From positions 6,572,001 to 6,636,000 of the forward strand of contig NZ_FYEY01000001.1 in the NCBI RefSeq assembly GCF_900187385.1: a stretch of DNA of 64,000 nt, in the 5' to 3' direction. Of this stretch, positions 52,284 through 61,989 are shown in pieces (the stretch's first letter is position 1; every line of letters begins with the position of its first letter). Under the pieces are notes generated by a model, which was not told the origin of the DNA, did no database searches, and was given only the letters and a program-made list of their open reading frames with translations. The position numbers were made by a program, and so were the translations under genes. This DNA comes from Streptomyces sp. 2114.4 (GTDB lineage: Bacteria; Actinomycetota; Actinomycetes; Streptomycetales; Streptomycetaceae).

Positions 52284-52589
52284 ATGGTCAGGTTGCCGCT
52301 CACCCCCGCCGAGGTAGAACGCGGACAGCGCCTTGGCGCCCTGCTCCGCCGAGCCCGGGGCCGCCGCTCGATGCTGGACGTGGCGCTCGCTTCGGACATC
52401 TCGCCGGAAACCCTGCGGAAGATCGAATCCGGCCGTGTGGCTACCCCCGCCTTTCCGACCATCGCAGCGATCGCCGACACCCTCGGCCTGTCTCTCGACG
52501 CCGTCTGGGCCGAGATCAGCCGGGCGGACCGAACTGTCGAGGATCAGTCGGCCCTGCCTGTCACGCGGTATCCATCGCTGGTTTCGTAA
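52284..52589 (+). CDS. XRE-family helix-turn-helix regulator
   Basis: A 101-residue protein with a lambda-Cro-type HTH at about 15-70 (RGQRLGALLRRARGRRSMLD, VALASDISPETLRKIESGRV, FPTIAAIADTLGLSLDAVWA). ATG 52284, no strong ribosome site; it may be near-leaderless. It is divergent from the methionine aminopeptidase paralogue, its probable target. Confidence 0.85.
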   Translation: MVRLPLTPAEVERGQRLGALLRRARGRRSMLDVALASDISPETLRKIESGRVATPAFPTIAAIADTLGLSLDAVWAEISRADRTVEDQSALPVTRYPSLVS

Positions 52590-53755
52590 CGCCGGACTCA
52601 GAGAGTCAGCGGTTCACTGACCCGCGCGGCGGCAACCGGCCGGCGGCACGCGTCCCCTCCGGACGACGCAAGCCCAGAGGATCAGCGGCAAGCCATCGTG
52701 GACAAGCCACGCCGGTCGATCACCGTACCGGGTCCCCTGGGCAAGCTCATTGAACAGAGTTGATCCGCAACCCAGCAGACAGACCCACCAGTGCAGACAG
52801 ACCCACCAGGGAAGAAGTTTGCGCAGAACTTCGCAGTGCGTTCCAGGCTGATCAGCCACAGCGAGACACGCCCCAAGGAGCAACCGCTGGACCTCCCTTC
52901 GAGAGGGAATTGACACCGCCCTCGCGAAAAGGGGCCATGCCCGATTCAATCGAAAATCATCTCTGCAGCGCGAGGAGAGTTGGATCGAGGATCAAACCTC
53001 GCGCGCGCAGGGTCAACCACGATATGCGGTTAACGCTTCTTAAGACCGTGTCCTATGTGGTGAGGCGCTTGGCAGCACAGGGCGGCGGCGAGGCCGATAA
53101 TGCTCAGGTTCCATTCGTTTGCTGGCCGTTGGCGAGCCGACCCGGGAGGCTCGACGCCGGACTTTGCGGGATGAAGCAACCCTGCGGGCTCACACGGTGC
53201 ATGCGGGTCATGAGGCGCTGAAAGCCGTGCGCGGAGAACTGGAATCCCCAGATCGATGGCGACCACGGAGCATCTCCGCGTACGCGGAGCGGATGCCCTC
53301 ATGTAGAGCTTCGTTGAAGGTCACAACATCTCCGGGCGGCGGCCGGGCGTATCAGGGTGTGATCAGCGCAGCGGCTTCAGTCTGCTCGGGCGGCCGGGGC
53401 CGTATTGCCTCCGCAAGCGCTCATAGTGACGGTGACCGTTTCCAGGGCGGGCGAGCACCCCGGAAGTCCCCTGGGTCTGCACGACACAGTCAGAGGTCAA
53501 GAACTACAGCTGACCGGTGAGGTGTTTTCCGGAACAGCGGATTTGCGGTCGTCGGAAGACGGCGCGAGGATATTTTTAGGCGAACGGTGGGGCAACCTTG
53601 ATGCCGATGCCATCGGATCGGACCGCGACCTTCGGACCGTGACGCTCACCGGCCGTATGCGCCGCCGTGGCGGAGAAGACCAAAGCATACGGGTGCTCAG
53701 CCGGGGGCGACGGGTGGGCTGTCCAGCTGGGCAGCAGATCGGAAGGAGTCTGCCC
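52590..53755. other. 1.17-kb region without a recognised gene
   Basis: Frames on both strands lack ribosome sites. A minus-strand end at 53030 (NLSIIGLAAALCCQAPHHIG) resembles the tail of a transposase but cannot be assigned. Contains a 17-base direct repeat and, from about 53480, AT-richer sequence that may be the promoter of the P450 operon. Confidence 0.4.
52775..52809. repeat. 17-base direct repeat, period 18
   Basis: GCAGACAGACCCACCAG at 52775-52791 and 52793-52809, separated by one base. Noncoding. Confidence 0.85.
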
Positions 53756-53974
53756 ATGCGGATCGCCGTGGACCTGAATCGGTGTCAGGGATACGCACAA
53801 TGCGTGTATTTGGCGCACCAGGACTTCAGATTGACTGGCCAGGAGGCGCTCACCTACGAGCCGAACCCCGATGACGAGCGGCGCCTGCAGGTTGAGCGAG
53901 CCGCTGCGGCGTGTCCCGTGCAGGCGATCGTGATCGAGCGCTTGGACGGCGCAGACGAGAGCGAGACGCCATGA
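53756..53974 (+). CDS. [3Fe-4S]-type ferredoxin
   Basis: A 72-residue ferredoxin of the P450-associated type: C10-QGYAQ-C16 with the middle ligand position occupied by Tyr/Ala (typical of 3Fe-4S), and AAAACPVQAI with the last Cys near 53. ATG 53756 follows GGAAGGAG. Its stop overlaps the reductase start (ATGA). It passes electrons from the reductase to the P450 two genes later. Confidence 0.93.
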   Translation: MRIAVDLNRCQGYAQCVYLAHQDFRLTGQEALTYEPNPDDERRLQVERAAAACPVQAIVIERLDGADESETP

Positions 53975-55374
53975 CCGTGCGGGCTACGGTCGCAGAGCTG
54001 GTGCGCGAGTTCAGGGCCAATGGCCGGATTGTCATCGTCGGTGCCTCCCTGGCCGGACTGCGGGCCGCTGAAGCCCTGCGTGCGGAGGGCTTCACCGGAT
54101 CTCTGACCATCATCGGGGACGAGCCGTACGAGCCCTACGACCGTCCCCCGCTGTCCAAGCAGGTGCTCAAAGGCTGGGTGCCGGCCGATCACACCAAGCT
54201 GCCCCGTCTGCGAGAAGTGGATGCGCAATGGCGGCTCGGGGTGACGGCCACCGGGTTGGACCGGGTCGCCAAGCAGGTGCGCCTGGCCGACGGCGAGCAC
54301 GTCCCGTACGACCGCTTGCTGATCGCCACGGGCACCCGGGCGCGACAGTGGCCGAACCCGGACGAGGCGGCCCTGGACGGGGTGCACACGATTCGCTCGC
54401 GCGATGATGCCGCCCAGCTGCAAAAGGCGTTGGCCGCACCGCCGTCGCGGGTCATGGTCATCGGCGCCGGGTTCATCGGCTCGGAGGTGGCCTCGGTCTG
54501 CCGGGAACTCGATCTCCCGGTGACCGTCGTGGAGCGGGGCTCGGCGCCGCTGGTCGGCGCGCTCGGCGGGGTGATCGCTGAGATTGCCGCGGAGATGCAG
54601 CGCGACCACGGCGTGGACCTGCGCTGCGGGCTGGGCGTGTCGTCGCTGGAGGGCGACTCCGGCGGACACGTGCGGGGTGCTCAGCTCTCGGACGGAACCA
54701 CCATCGAAGCCGACGTGGTGGTGGCCTCGCTGGGGTCGATCCGCAACGTGGAATGGCTGGAGGGCGCCGGGCTGGCCTCCGGTTCCTGGGGCGTGGGTTG
54801 CGACGCCGGCGGTCGCGCCTTCGACGTCAACGGCGTGGTCACCGACAGCATCTACGTGGCAGGGGACGTGGCACGCGCGCCCCATGTGCTGTACGAGTAC
54901 CAGTTCCTCGCGATGGAGCACTGGGACAATGCCGTTTTCGGCGCCGAGGTAGCGGCCCACAACATGGTGAACCTCGAGCCCCTCTATCGCCCGCATCTGC
55001 TGCTGCCCGGCTTCTGGTCCGGTCAGTTCGGCGTCAACATCAAGTCCGTCGGCGTGCCGCCTTTCGCTGACGAGATCGTCTTCACACAGGGGTCCGTCAA
55101 GGAGCGCCACTTCGCGGCCGCCTACGGCCGCCGCGGCCGCATCGTCGCCGCCGTCACCTTCGATCACGGCAAGTGGCTCGAGTACTACGGGAACCTGATC
55201 GAGCGTTCGGGTCCGTTCCCGCCTCCGCCGCCAGGCTGGGACCAGCCTCCGGACGTGAAGCCGATGCCGGCCGAGTTCCCGCAACCCGGCGTCCCGACGG
55301 CGATCCCCGACGTCGTCCTGACCGGCCACGACCCGAGCGAGCGGAGGGCCGAGTTCCGGCCTCGCCCTCGTTGA
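53971..55374 (+). CDS. FAD-dependent ferredoxin reductase
   Basis: A 467-residue pyridine-nucleotide-disulfide-type reductase: FAD motif IVIVGASLAGLRAAEAL near 20-36, EPYDRPPLSKQVLKG, NAD motif VMVIGAGFIGSEVASV near 166, and IYVAGDVARAP for the FAD ribityl. The C-terminal reductase domain is followed by a roughly 50-residue Pro-rich tail that is longer than usual. Translationally coupled to the ferredoxin. Confidence 0.92.
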   Translation: MTVRATVAELVREFRANGRIVIVGASLAGLRAAEALRAEGFTGSLTIIGDEPYEPYDRPPLSKQVLKGWVPADHTKLPRLREVDAQWRLGVTATGLDRVAKQVRLADGEHVPYDRLLIATGTRARQWPNPDEAALDGVHTIRSRDDAAQLQKALAAPPSRVMVIGAGFIGSEVASVCRELDLPVTVVERGSAPLVGALGGVIAEIAAEMQRDHGVDLRCGLGVSSLEGDSGGHVRGAQLSDGTTIEADVVVASLGSIRNVEWLEGAGLASGSWGVGCDAGGRAFDVNGVVTDSIYVAGDVARAPHVLYEYQFLAMEHWDNAVFGAEVAAHNMVNLEPLYRPHLLLPGFWSGQFGVNIKSVGVPPFADEIVFTQGSVKERHFAAAYGRRGRIVAAVTFDHGKWLEYYGNLIERSGPFPPPPPGWDQPPDVKPMPAEFPQPGVPTAIPDVVLTGHDPSERRAEFRPRPR

Positions 55375-55434
55375 CGCGCCCGCCGGATGGGCGTGCAAGC
55401 GGACCGCATCGACAGGAAGAAGGAGGGGTGCCTC

Positions 55435-56703
55435 GTGGTCGAGGAAACCCCCTGGCAGCAGGCCCTCCGCTACGCCAACCGCGCCAATCCGTACCCCTTC
55501 TACGAGGAACTGCGGAAGACACCGGTGGCGAGGCAGCCGGATGGAACCTATGTCGTCAGCACCTACCGGGAGGTCGTCGCGCTGCTCCACGACCCCCGGG
55601 TCAGTTCGGATCCAAGAAAGTGTCCCGTCCCGGTCGCGGCCCAGGACGAGGGCTCCGCGGAGCCGGTGGCCGAGCCGATCAGGGAGGCGCTGACCGAGCC
55701 GACCATCATCACCTGCGACCCGCCCGAGCACGATCGAGATCGCCGGATGATGACGCCGCACTTCGTCGGCCCGCCCCCTTCACCTCACCTGATCTCCGAT
55801 CTGGAACCCGAGATTCGCCGAATCGTCACCGGCCTCCTGGACAGCATGCAGGGCAAGACCCGGATCGATGCCGTCGACGAGTTCGCCTACCCCCTGCCGG
55901 TGACCGTGATCTGCAAAGTCCTGGGCGTGCCACTGGAAGACGAGCCACGCTTCCACAGCTGGATCGAGACGGCCCTGGACGCTTTGGACTTCGGCCCCGA
56001 GGCCGCCTCCGAAGAGATCCAGAGCCGACAGGCCGGGGGGCGGCAGGCCGTGCAGGAGTTCGGGCAGTACGCAGCTGAGTTGCTCGACCGGTACGCCCAG
56101 CAGCCCGGCTCGGGCATGCTCTCGGCGATGGTGAACGACGACGGCCCGGAGGGACGGATGCCCAAGGGCGTGCTCGCGAGCAACGCCCTGCTCCTGATCT
56201 TCGCCGGGCACGAAACCACGGTCAATCTCATCTCCCACAGCGTGCTCACCCTGCTGCGGCACCCCGAGGCGCTCGAGAAGCTGCGCCGCCGGCCCGAGCT
56301 GATCGTGCCCGGGGTCGAGGAGTTGCTGCGCTTCGAGTCGTCGGTCCAGTTCTGGCACACCCGCTCCGCCGTGGAAGACATCGACATCGCAGGCACCACC
56401 ATCCCGAAGGGCGCGCCGATCTTCTTGGCATACGGCTCGGCGAACCGCGACCCGAAGCGGTTCGTCAACCCTGACGAGCTGGACCTCGAACGCCGGGACA
56501 ACCAGCACCTCGGATACAGCCAGGGCATCCACTTCTGCTTCGGCGCTCCGCTCGCGCGGCTCGAGGTCCAGGTCGCGGTCGGTGAGTTCGTCCGCCGGGT
56601 GGAGAATCCCCGGCTCGTGGAGGACCCACCGCCGTACCGCCACAACCAGATTTTCCGGGGCCCGCGCCACGTCCTGGTCGACATCGACGGGATCCGCGAC
56701 TGA
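55435..56703 (+). CDS. Cytochrome P450
   Basis: A 422-residue soluble P450: I-helix AGHETT (257-262), ExxR at E296-R299, and the haem loop GIHFCFGAPLARLE with ligand C368. Substrate-binding regions give no clear family. GTG 55435 lies 9 bases after AAGGAGG; an upstream ATG would place the ribosome site inside the gene. It is the oxygenase of a complete chain with the two preceding genes. The alcohol dehydrogenase next to it could oxidise its hydroxylated product. Confidence 0.93.
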   Translation: MVEETPWQQALRYANRANPYPFYEELRKTPVARQPDGTYVVSTYREVVALLHDPRVSSDPRKCPVPVAAQDEGSAEPVAEPIREALTEPTIITCDPPEHDRDRRMMTPHFVGPPPSPHLISDLEPEIRRIVTGLLDSMQGKTRIDAVDEFAYPLPVTVICKVLGVPLEDEPRFHSWIETALDALDFGPEAASEEIQSRQAGGRQAVQEFGQYAAELLDRYAQQPGSGMLSAMVNDDGPEGRMPKGVLASNALLLIFAGHETTVNLISHSVLTLLRHPEALEKLRRRPELIVPGVEELLRFESSVQFWHTRSAVEDIDIAGTTIPKGAPIFLAYGSANRDPKRFVNPDELDLERRDNQHLGYSQGIHFCFGAPLARLEVQVAVGEFVRRVENPRLVEDPPPYRHNQIFRGPRHVLVDIDGIRD

Positions 56704-56726
56704 ATCAGCGTGCGTAAGGGATCGCC

Positions 56727-57773
56727 ATGCAGGCTTTTCAACTCGTCGGATGGCAGCAACCGCCCGAGCTGCGCGAGGTGCCGGTGCCCGAGCCCGGGCC
56801 GGGGCAGGTCCTGGTGAAGGTCGGGGGTGCCGGGGCGTGCCACTCGGATCTGCACCTCATGGAGGCACCCGGACCACCACCCGGGTTCGCCACAGAACTG
56901 CCCTTCACGCTCGGCCATGAGAATGCGGGATGGGTGGAGAGCCTGGGGCCGGGGGCGACTGGGTTCGCGCCCGGAGACCCTGTGATGGTCTACGGTCCCT
57001 GGGGCTGTGGGACGTGCGTCAACTGCCGGGAGGGCCGGGAGAATTACTGCCAGAAGGCCAGTGGTCAGGGCGGGGGCCTGGGCGGCGGTCACGACGGCGG
57101 AATGGCCGAGTACCTGATGGTCCCGGCGGCGCGATTCCTGATTCCACTGGGCACCCTCGACCCCCGCCAGGCTGCCCCGCTCAGCGACGCGGGGCTGACC
57201 AGCTATCACGCCGTCAAGCGATCGGTGCACCTGCTGGGGCCGGGCTCGACCGCGGTGGTGATCGGGGTGGGCGGGCTGGGCCAGATGGCCATCCAGATGG
57301 TCCGAGCGCTCAGCGCGGCGACCACCGTCGTCGCCGTGGACACCGATGCCGGCAAGTTGGAAACCGCCAAGCGCATGGGTGCGGACGAGGCTCTGCTCTC
57401 GGGCGAGGAGGCGGTCACACGCATCAAGGACATGACGGGACAACAGGGCGCTCAGCTCGTGCTCGACATGGTCGGCATGGATTCGACCCTGCGGATGGCC
57501 GCTCAGGTGGCCAGGATGCTCGGCCACCTGACCATCGTGGGTCTCGGCGGCGGAGCCCTGCCCGTCAACTTCGCGAGCCCGCCGCACGAGTGCTCGGTCT
57601 CCTCGCCCTACTGGGGCTCCCTTCCCGAACTGATGGAAATGATCACTCTCGCCCAGCAGCAAAAAATCAAGATGCTGGTCGAGCACTTCCCCTTGGAACG
57701 CGCCAACGAGGCATACCAGCTCCTGCACGACGGCAAGATCCAAGGACGCGCCGTCATCACCCCCCACCCGTGA
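56727..57773 (+). CDS. Zinc-dependent alcohol dehydrogenase
   Basis: A 348-residue MDR dehydrogenase with catalytic zinc ligands in GACHSDLH (Cys38) and LGHENAG (His, Glu), the structural-zinc set CGTCVNCREGRENYC, and the cofactor motif VVIGVGGLGQMAIQ. Gap of 23 bases after the P450 stop. Probably converts the P450 product alcohol to aldehyde or ketone. Confidence 0.92.
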   Translation: MQAFQLVGWQQPPELREVPVPEPGPGQVLVKVGGAGACHSDLHLMEAPGPPPGFATELPFTLGHENAGWVESLGPGATGFAPGDPVMVYGPWGCGTCVNCREGRENYCQKASGQGGGLGGGHDGGMAEYLMVPAARFLIPLGTLDPRQAAPLSDAGLTSYHAVKRSVHLLGPGSTAVVIGVGGLGQMAIQMVRALSAATTVVAVDTDAGKLETAKRMGADEALLSGEEAVTRIKDMTGQQGAQLVLDMVGMDSTLRMAAQVARMLGHLTIVGLGGGALPVNFASPPHECSVSSPYWGSLPELMEMITLAQQQKIKMLVEHFPLERANEAYQLLHDGKIQGRAVITPHP

Positions 57774-57975
57774 GTACTGCCCTCAACGTGACCGGGCCGG
57801 TGCCGCAGGCCGTAACTGTCGGAGGAGACGTCATGGAGACGGTGACCGGTGCGATCGCCGGCCCGGGCCGGTGGCGGACGGCACAGACAGCAGCGGGCGT
57901 AGTAACAGCAGTTGTGCCGGCGCCTGTGACTGTGACGGGCACCGGGCTGATGAACGCGGCCTGCTGGCGGTTGCC

Positions 57976-58968
57976 ATGACCGAGAGCGCGTTCCGACCGG
58001 TGGCCGCCGCACGGCGGCCGTATCTCATCGTGAATCCCCGTTCGGGAGGAGGAAAGGCGAGCCGCTTCCGCATCGCTGAAAGAGCCCGTGAGTCGGGGGC
58101 CCAGGTCCTCCTGCTTGATCCTTCCCGGCCCCAGGACCTGGTGGCTGTCGCCCGACGCGCAGTGGATAACGGTGCGGACCTGCTGGGAGTGGCAGGCGGA
58201 GACGGCACGCAGGCAGTGGTCGCCGGGGTGGCTGCGCAGAGCGGTGTCCCCTTCCTGGTCGTTCCGGCCGGTACCCGCAACCACTTCGCGATGGATCTCG
58301 GCCTGGACCGTGAAGACCCTTCGGCCGCGCTGGAGGCCCTGACGGACGGCGTCGAGCTGTGTGTGGATCTCGGGTACGCAGGCGAGCGGGCGTTCGTCAA
58401 CAACGTGTCGTTCGGAGCGTATGCCGCCCTGGTGCAGGACCCGGCCTATCGGGACGACAAGATCGGCACCGTGGTGCGGATCCTCCCGGAATTCCTGGCC
58501 CGCCACGAGGGACCGGAGCTGGTGGTACACGCTGGGCTGCTCACTGTGGACCGGCCGGATGCCGTGCTCGTGAGCAACAACCCCTACCAGGCCGAGGACC
58601 CGGCCGGGCTTGGCCAGCGTGCGCAGCTCGACGCCGGACTCCTCGGGGTACTGGCCGCCAGGGCGGAGACGCCCGCCGAGACGGCTGCCCGGCTGCGAGG
58701 GGGGCAGAAGCACGGCCTGACCAATCTGGCCACCTCTGAGGAGGTTGTCGTCGATGCCGACGTCCCGGTCGTCCCCGTCGGGCTGGACGGTGAAGCCGTC
58801 ACCCTGCCGACTCCCGTGCGGTGCCGGATCAGCCCCGGGACGCTACGGGTGCGGGTTCCCCGCCATCGACCTGACGTCGCGCACGCCGGGCGGCCGCCAG
58901 GCTGGGGCGCCATCCGGCGGGTGGCCTCGGCTGTAGGGCGCACGGTTCACGGCCGTCCTCCCGGCTGA
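57976..58968 (+). CDS. Diacylglycerol kinase-like lipid kinase family protein
   Basis: A 330-residue protein with the DAGK catalytic domain: NPRSGGGK (20-27), GVAGGDGTQAVVAGV near 75, PAGTRNHFAMDLGLD, and FVNNVSFGAYAALVQDP. It phosphorylates a lipid or sphingoid-like alcohol by family. ATG 57976; longer upstream starts add no conserved residues. It lies 200 bases after the dehydrogenase, possibly a separate unit. Confidence 0.87.
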   Translation: MTESAFRPVAAARRPYLIVNPRSGGGKASRFRIAERARESGAQVLLLDPSRPQDLVAVARRAVDNGADLLGVAGGDGTQAVVAGVAAQSGVPFLVVPAGTRNHFAMDLGLDREDPSAALEALTDGVELCVDLGYAGERAFVNNVSFGAYAALVQDPAYRDDKIGTVVRILPEFLARHEGPELVVHAGLLTVDRPDAVLVSNNPYQAEDPAGLGQRAQLDAGLLGVLAARAETPAETAARLRGGQKHGLTNLATSEEVVVDADVPVVPVGLDGEAVTLPTPVRCRISPGTLRVRVPRHRPDVAHAGRPPGWGAIRRVASAVGRTVHGRPPG

Positions 58969-59096
58969 CCGAAGCCGAACGGGGCACGGCGCGGACGTCC
59001 CCGGACAGGTGCGGGATCACTCCCGATCGTGGTGGGCGGCGGTGATCTGGGGAGGGTGCCGAGCGGACGGCGGGCGGCGGACGTCGGGGCGATCGA

Positions 59097-59540
59097 TCAG
59101 TGCTGCGGGTGCGGACGGTGGAACAGGGGGCGCCGCTGCTTGGCGGGGGGCGGAGCAAGACGGCCGACTTCGACGCGCATCATGAGGGCCCGTCCCACCT
59201 CGGACAGCCCCACGACGATGGCCATGATGCCCACCACCAGAAGGAGTGCCGCGATCGAGGCGAACGGCGAGACGATGAGCACGATGCCCGCCAGAGCACT
59301 GATGATCCCGAAGGCCACGTGCCAACCTCGGGCCGGCATGTCCTGGGCGGAGGCCGCCGCGGCCGTCTCCATGGTGCCGCGCAGCAGCCAGCTGAAGCCG
59401 ATCCCCAGGGCGAGCAGCAGGACCGACTCCAGGGCGCCCCGGAAGCAGATCAACCCCAGCAGGATGGAGAACGCGCCTGTGAGGAAATGCAGCACCCGGA
59501 GATGCCGGGGCACGTGCGTGCCGAGGGCGCCGGCCAGCTC
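59097..59540 (-). pseudogene. 5'-truncated HdeD-like membrane protein gene
   Basis: The frame gives four hydrophobic helices (RVLHFLTGAFSILLGLICF, ESVLLLALGIGFSWLL, VAFGIISALAGIVLIVSPF, AALLLVVGIMAIVVGL) typical of the second part of HdeD/DUF308 proteins, which have six. Upstream of about 59540 the frame becomes unrelated and overlaps a transposase scrap, so the first two helices are lost. Confidence 0.7.
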
Positions 59541-59566
59541 GAAAGCCGCTCGACTGGTTTCTGAGA

Positions 59567-59671
59567 GGCTCGGGCCGCCTCGAGTGTGAGAAGCGGACAG
59601 AGTTTTTGGACCAACTGGTGCACGGTCGCGGGTGAGAAGCCGTACAGAGGGCCGAGCTGCCGCATCGTCAG
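59567..59671 (-). pseudogene. Transposase helix-turn-helix fragment (IS5-like)
   Basis: About 33 codons, MRQLGPLYGFSPATVHQLVQ then KLCPLLTLEAA, match the N-terminal HTH of IS5-group (DDE_Tnp_4) transposases. It lies exactly between the truncated HdeD and GH15 genes. Confidence 0.65.
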
Positions 59672-59698
59672 TTCTTGCAGACTGCGGAGCGGGGGAGG

Positions 59699-60800
59699 TC
59701 ACCCCAGGGCGCGGTCGAGATTGAAGGCGGCGCTGATCAGGGCAAGATGGGTGAAGGCCTGGGGGAAGTTGCCCTGTTGCTCTCCGGTGTGGCTGATCTC
59801 TTCCGCGTACAGGCCGAGGTGGTTGGCGTAGGTGAGCATCTTCTCGAAGGCCAGCTGGGCTTCGTTCAGGCGCCCGGCGCGTGTGAGGGCCTCGACGTAC
59901 CAGAAGGAACAGATGGAGAAGGTGCCCTCCTCGCCTTCCAGACCGTCCGGGCCGGCCTTGGGGTCGTAGCGCCAGACCAGGGAGTCAGAGACCAGTTCGC
60001 GGCCCAGGGCGTCAAGGGTGGACAGCCAGACGGGATCGCTGGGGGAGACGAACTTGGTCAGCGGCATCATCAGCACCGCGGCGTCGAGCACATCGCCGTC
60101 CTCGTGCTGGACGAACGCCTGCCGGGTGGGTGACCAGCCCTTGTCCATGATCCGCAAGTAGATCGCGTCCCGGACAGGCCCCCAGCGGTCGAGCTCGGCG
60201 GGCAGGCTGCGGTGCTGGGCTATGCGGATGGCGCGATCGATGGCCACCCAGCACATGAGGCGGGAGTAGAGGAACTTCTTGCGCCCGCCACGGGTCTCCC
60301 ACACACCCTCGTCCGGCTGGTCCCAGTGCTCACAGACCCAGTCCACCAGTGCGCACACCGCGCGCCATTGGCCACTGGAGATGGGCCGGCGCCACATGTC
60401 ATACAGATAGACGGAGTCGAGCAGGGCGCCGTAGATGTCGAGCTGCAACTGGGTGGCCGCGCCGTTGCCGACCCGCACGGGCGCCGAGCCCTGGTAACCC
60501 TCCAGGTGGGACAGCTCGCGTTCGGGCAACTCGGTGCGACCGTCGATGCCGTACATGACCTGCAACGGGCCGGACGGTGCGTGGCCGCGCCGTTCGGTGT
60601 GCCGGGTGAGGAAGCCCATGAACGCCTCGGTCTCCTCGGTGAAGCCGAGCCTGAGCAGGGCATAGACGGCGAACGCGGCGTCGCGCACCCACACGTAGCG
60701 GTAGTCCCAGTTGCGGCCGCCGCCGAGCTGCTCGGGCAGGCTGGTGGTGGGGGCTGCCACGATCGCGCCGGTGGGGGCGTAGGTGAGCAGCTTGAGTATT
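59699..60800 (-). pseudogene. 5'-truncated glycoside hydrolase family 15 gene
   Basis: About 366 codons cover the C-terminal part of a GH15 glucoamylase/trehalase-like enzyme: LKLLTYAPTGAIVAAPTTSL, GGGRNWDYRYVWVRDAAF, VYLYDMWRRP, MCWVAIDRAIRIA, DVLDAAVLMMPL, GEEGTFSICSFWYVEAL, NFPQAFTHLALISAA. Family members are about 600 residues. The N-terminal beta domain is missing, and an in-frame TGA lies directly upstream of CTCAAG at about 60796. A GTG inside (60760) could start translation, but the product would lack the N-domain. Confidence 0.82.
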
Positions 60801-60963
60801 CAACTGTCGTCGGTTCTCCCTGGGCCCCGTCCTGCTGGTGGCCGTGCGTAGTCGCCGATGGTCTCCAACTCCTTCCCGCCGCGCCTGCGGGTGGCGGTTG
60901 AGTTCGCGATGTACGCCTGAAATTCGTTCGCCGTTGACAATTGAGTCTTGGCAACATAGGGCC

Positions 60964-61734
60964 ATGCTGACTGATGACCAGGTCACCCGATTCATCGAGG
61001 ACGGTTTCGTCAAGGTCGAGCAGGCTTTCCCCGAGGAGACGGCTGCTGAGTGCCGGACGATCCTCTGGAGGGAGACCGGCTGCGCCCCCGATGACCCGGC
61101 CACCTGGACCGAGCCGGTGATCAGGATCAACGGGCATACCGAAGAGCCGTTCCGGGAGGCCGCCAACACCCCACGGCTGACGGCCGCGTTCGACCGGCTG
61201 GTCGGGCCGGGCCACTGGGCGCCGCGCGGTGGCCTCGGAACGTTTCCGATCCGGTTCCCCAGCGCCGCGCCACCCGGCGACGATGGATGGCACCTCGACG
61301 CGAGCTTCCAAGGTGACGCCGACCCGGGCGACTACTTCAGATACCGCGTCAACGTGGCATCCAAAGGGCGGGCCCTGCTCATGCTCTTCCTCTTCTCCGA
61401 GATCGACGAAAACGACGCGCCCACGCGCATCCGGGTTGGCTCGCACCTCGACGTGGCACCTCTGCTGGCGCCCTACGGCGAGGACGGCCTCACGATGATG
61501 GAGATCTCGACGCGGGCGATACCGGCGACCGAGCATCGTCCGATCACCTTGGCCACTGGCCGGCCCGGCGATGTCTACCTGTGCCACCCGTTCTTGGTCC
61601 ACTCCGCCCAAGCGCACCACGGCACCCGGCCACGGTTCCTCGCCCAGCCGCCCCTGGACCCGGTCAAGCCGTACGACGTGGACCACGGGACATCGCCGGT
61701 CGAGCAGGCGATCCGCCGAAGCCTCGGCCGGTAG
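60964..61734 (+). CDS. Phytanoyl-CoA dioxygenase family protein
   Basis: A 256-residue Fe(II)/2-oxoglutarate oxygenase: H110-L-D112 in GWHLDASF, RVGSHLDVAP, and distal His with downstream basic residue in PFLVHSAQAHHGTRPRF. All ligands are present. ATG 60964. The family hydroxylates lipids and small molecules; substrate unknown. It begins 165 bases beyond the break point of the GH15 remnant on the opposite strand. Confidence 0.88.
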   Translation: MLTDDQVTRFIEDGFVKVEQAFPEETAAECRTILWRETGCAPDDPATWTEPVIRINGHTEEPFREAANTPRLTAAFDRLVGPGHWAPRGGLGTFPIRFPSAAPPGDDGWHLDASFQGDADPGDYFRYRVNVASKGRALLMLFLFSEIDENDAPTRIRVGSHLDVAPLLAPYGEDGLTMMEISTRAIPATEHRPITLATGRPGDVYLCHPFLVHSAQAHHGTRPRFLAQPPLDPVKPYDVDHGTSPVEQAIRRSLGR

Positions 61735-61831
61735 CCACGGCTACGGGGCAGTTCGCGTAATGACGGTGGCAGTTGGACCAGCGGTACAGCCGTTGGCGCT
61801 GAGATCGATCTTGTTCGGTGATCCGGGAACC

Positions 61832-61870
61832 GCTGTAGGGGTATCGCCGAGGGCTGTAGGGGTATCGCCG
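61832..61870. repeat. 18-base direct repeat, period 21
   Basis: GCTGTAGGGGTATCGCCG at 61832-61849 and 61853-61870, separated by AGG. Noncoding, about 100 bases after the dioxygenase stop. Confidence 0.85.
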
Positions 61871-61989
61871 GGGTGAGCCCCAAAGGGGCCATAGGATGAT
61901 CTTGCTCGAGGAGTGATGAGCCGAACTCCGGTGTGCGGTGGGCGGAGTGGCCCGTGTCCTTGAGCGGCGGCGTGAGGTTCGGCGCCGGC

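Noticed and set aside
55887..57767. A 626-codon minus-strand open frame
   Set aside because: Antisense shadow of the P450 and alcohol dehydrogenase genes; no ribosome site and no domain.
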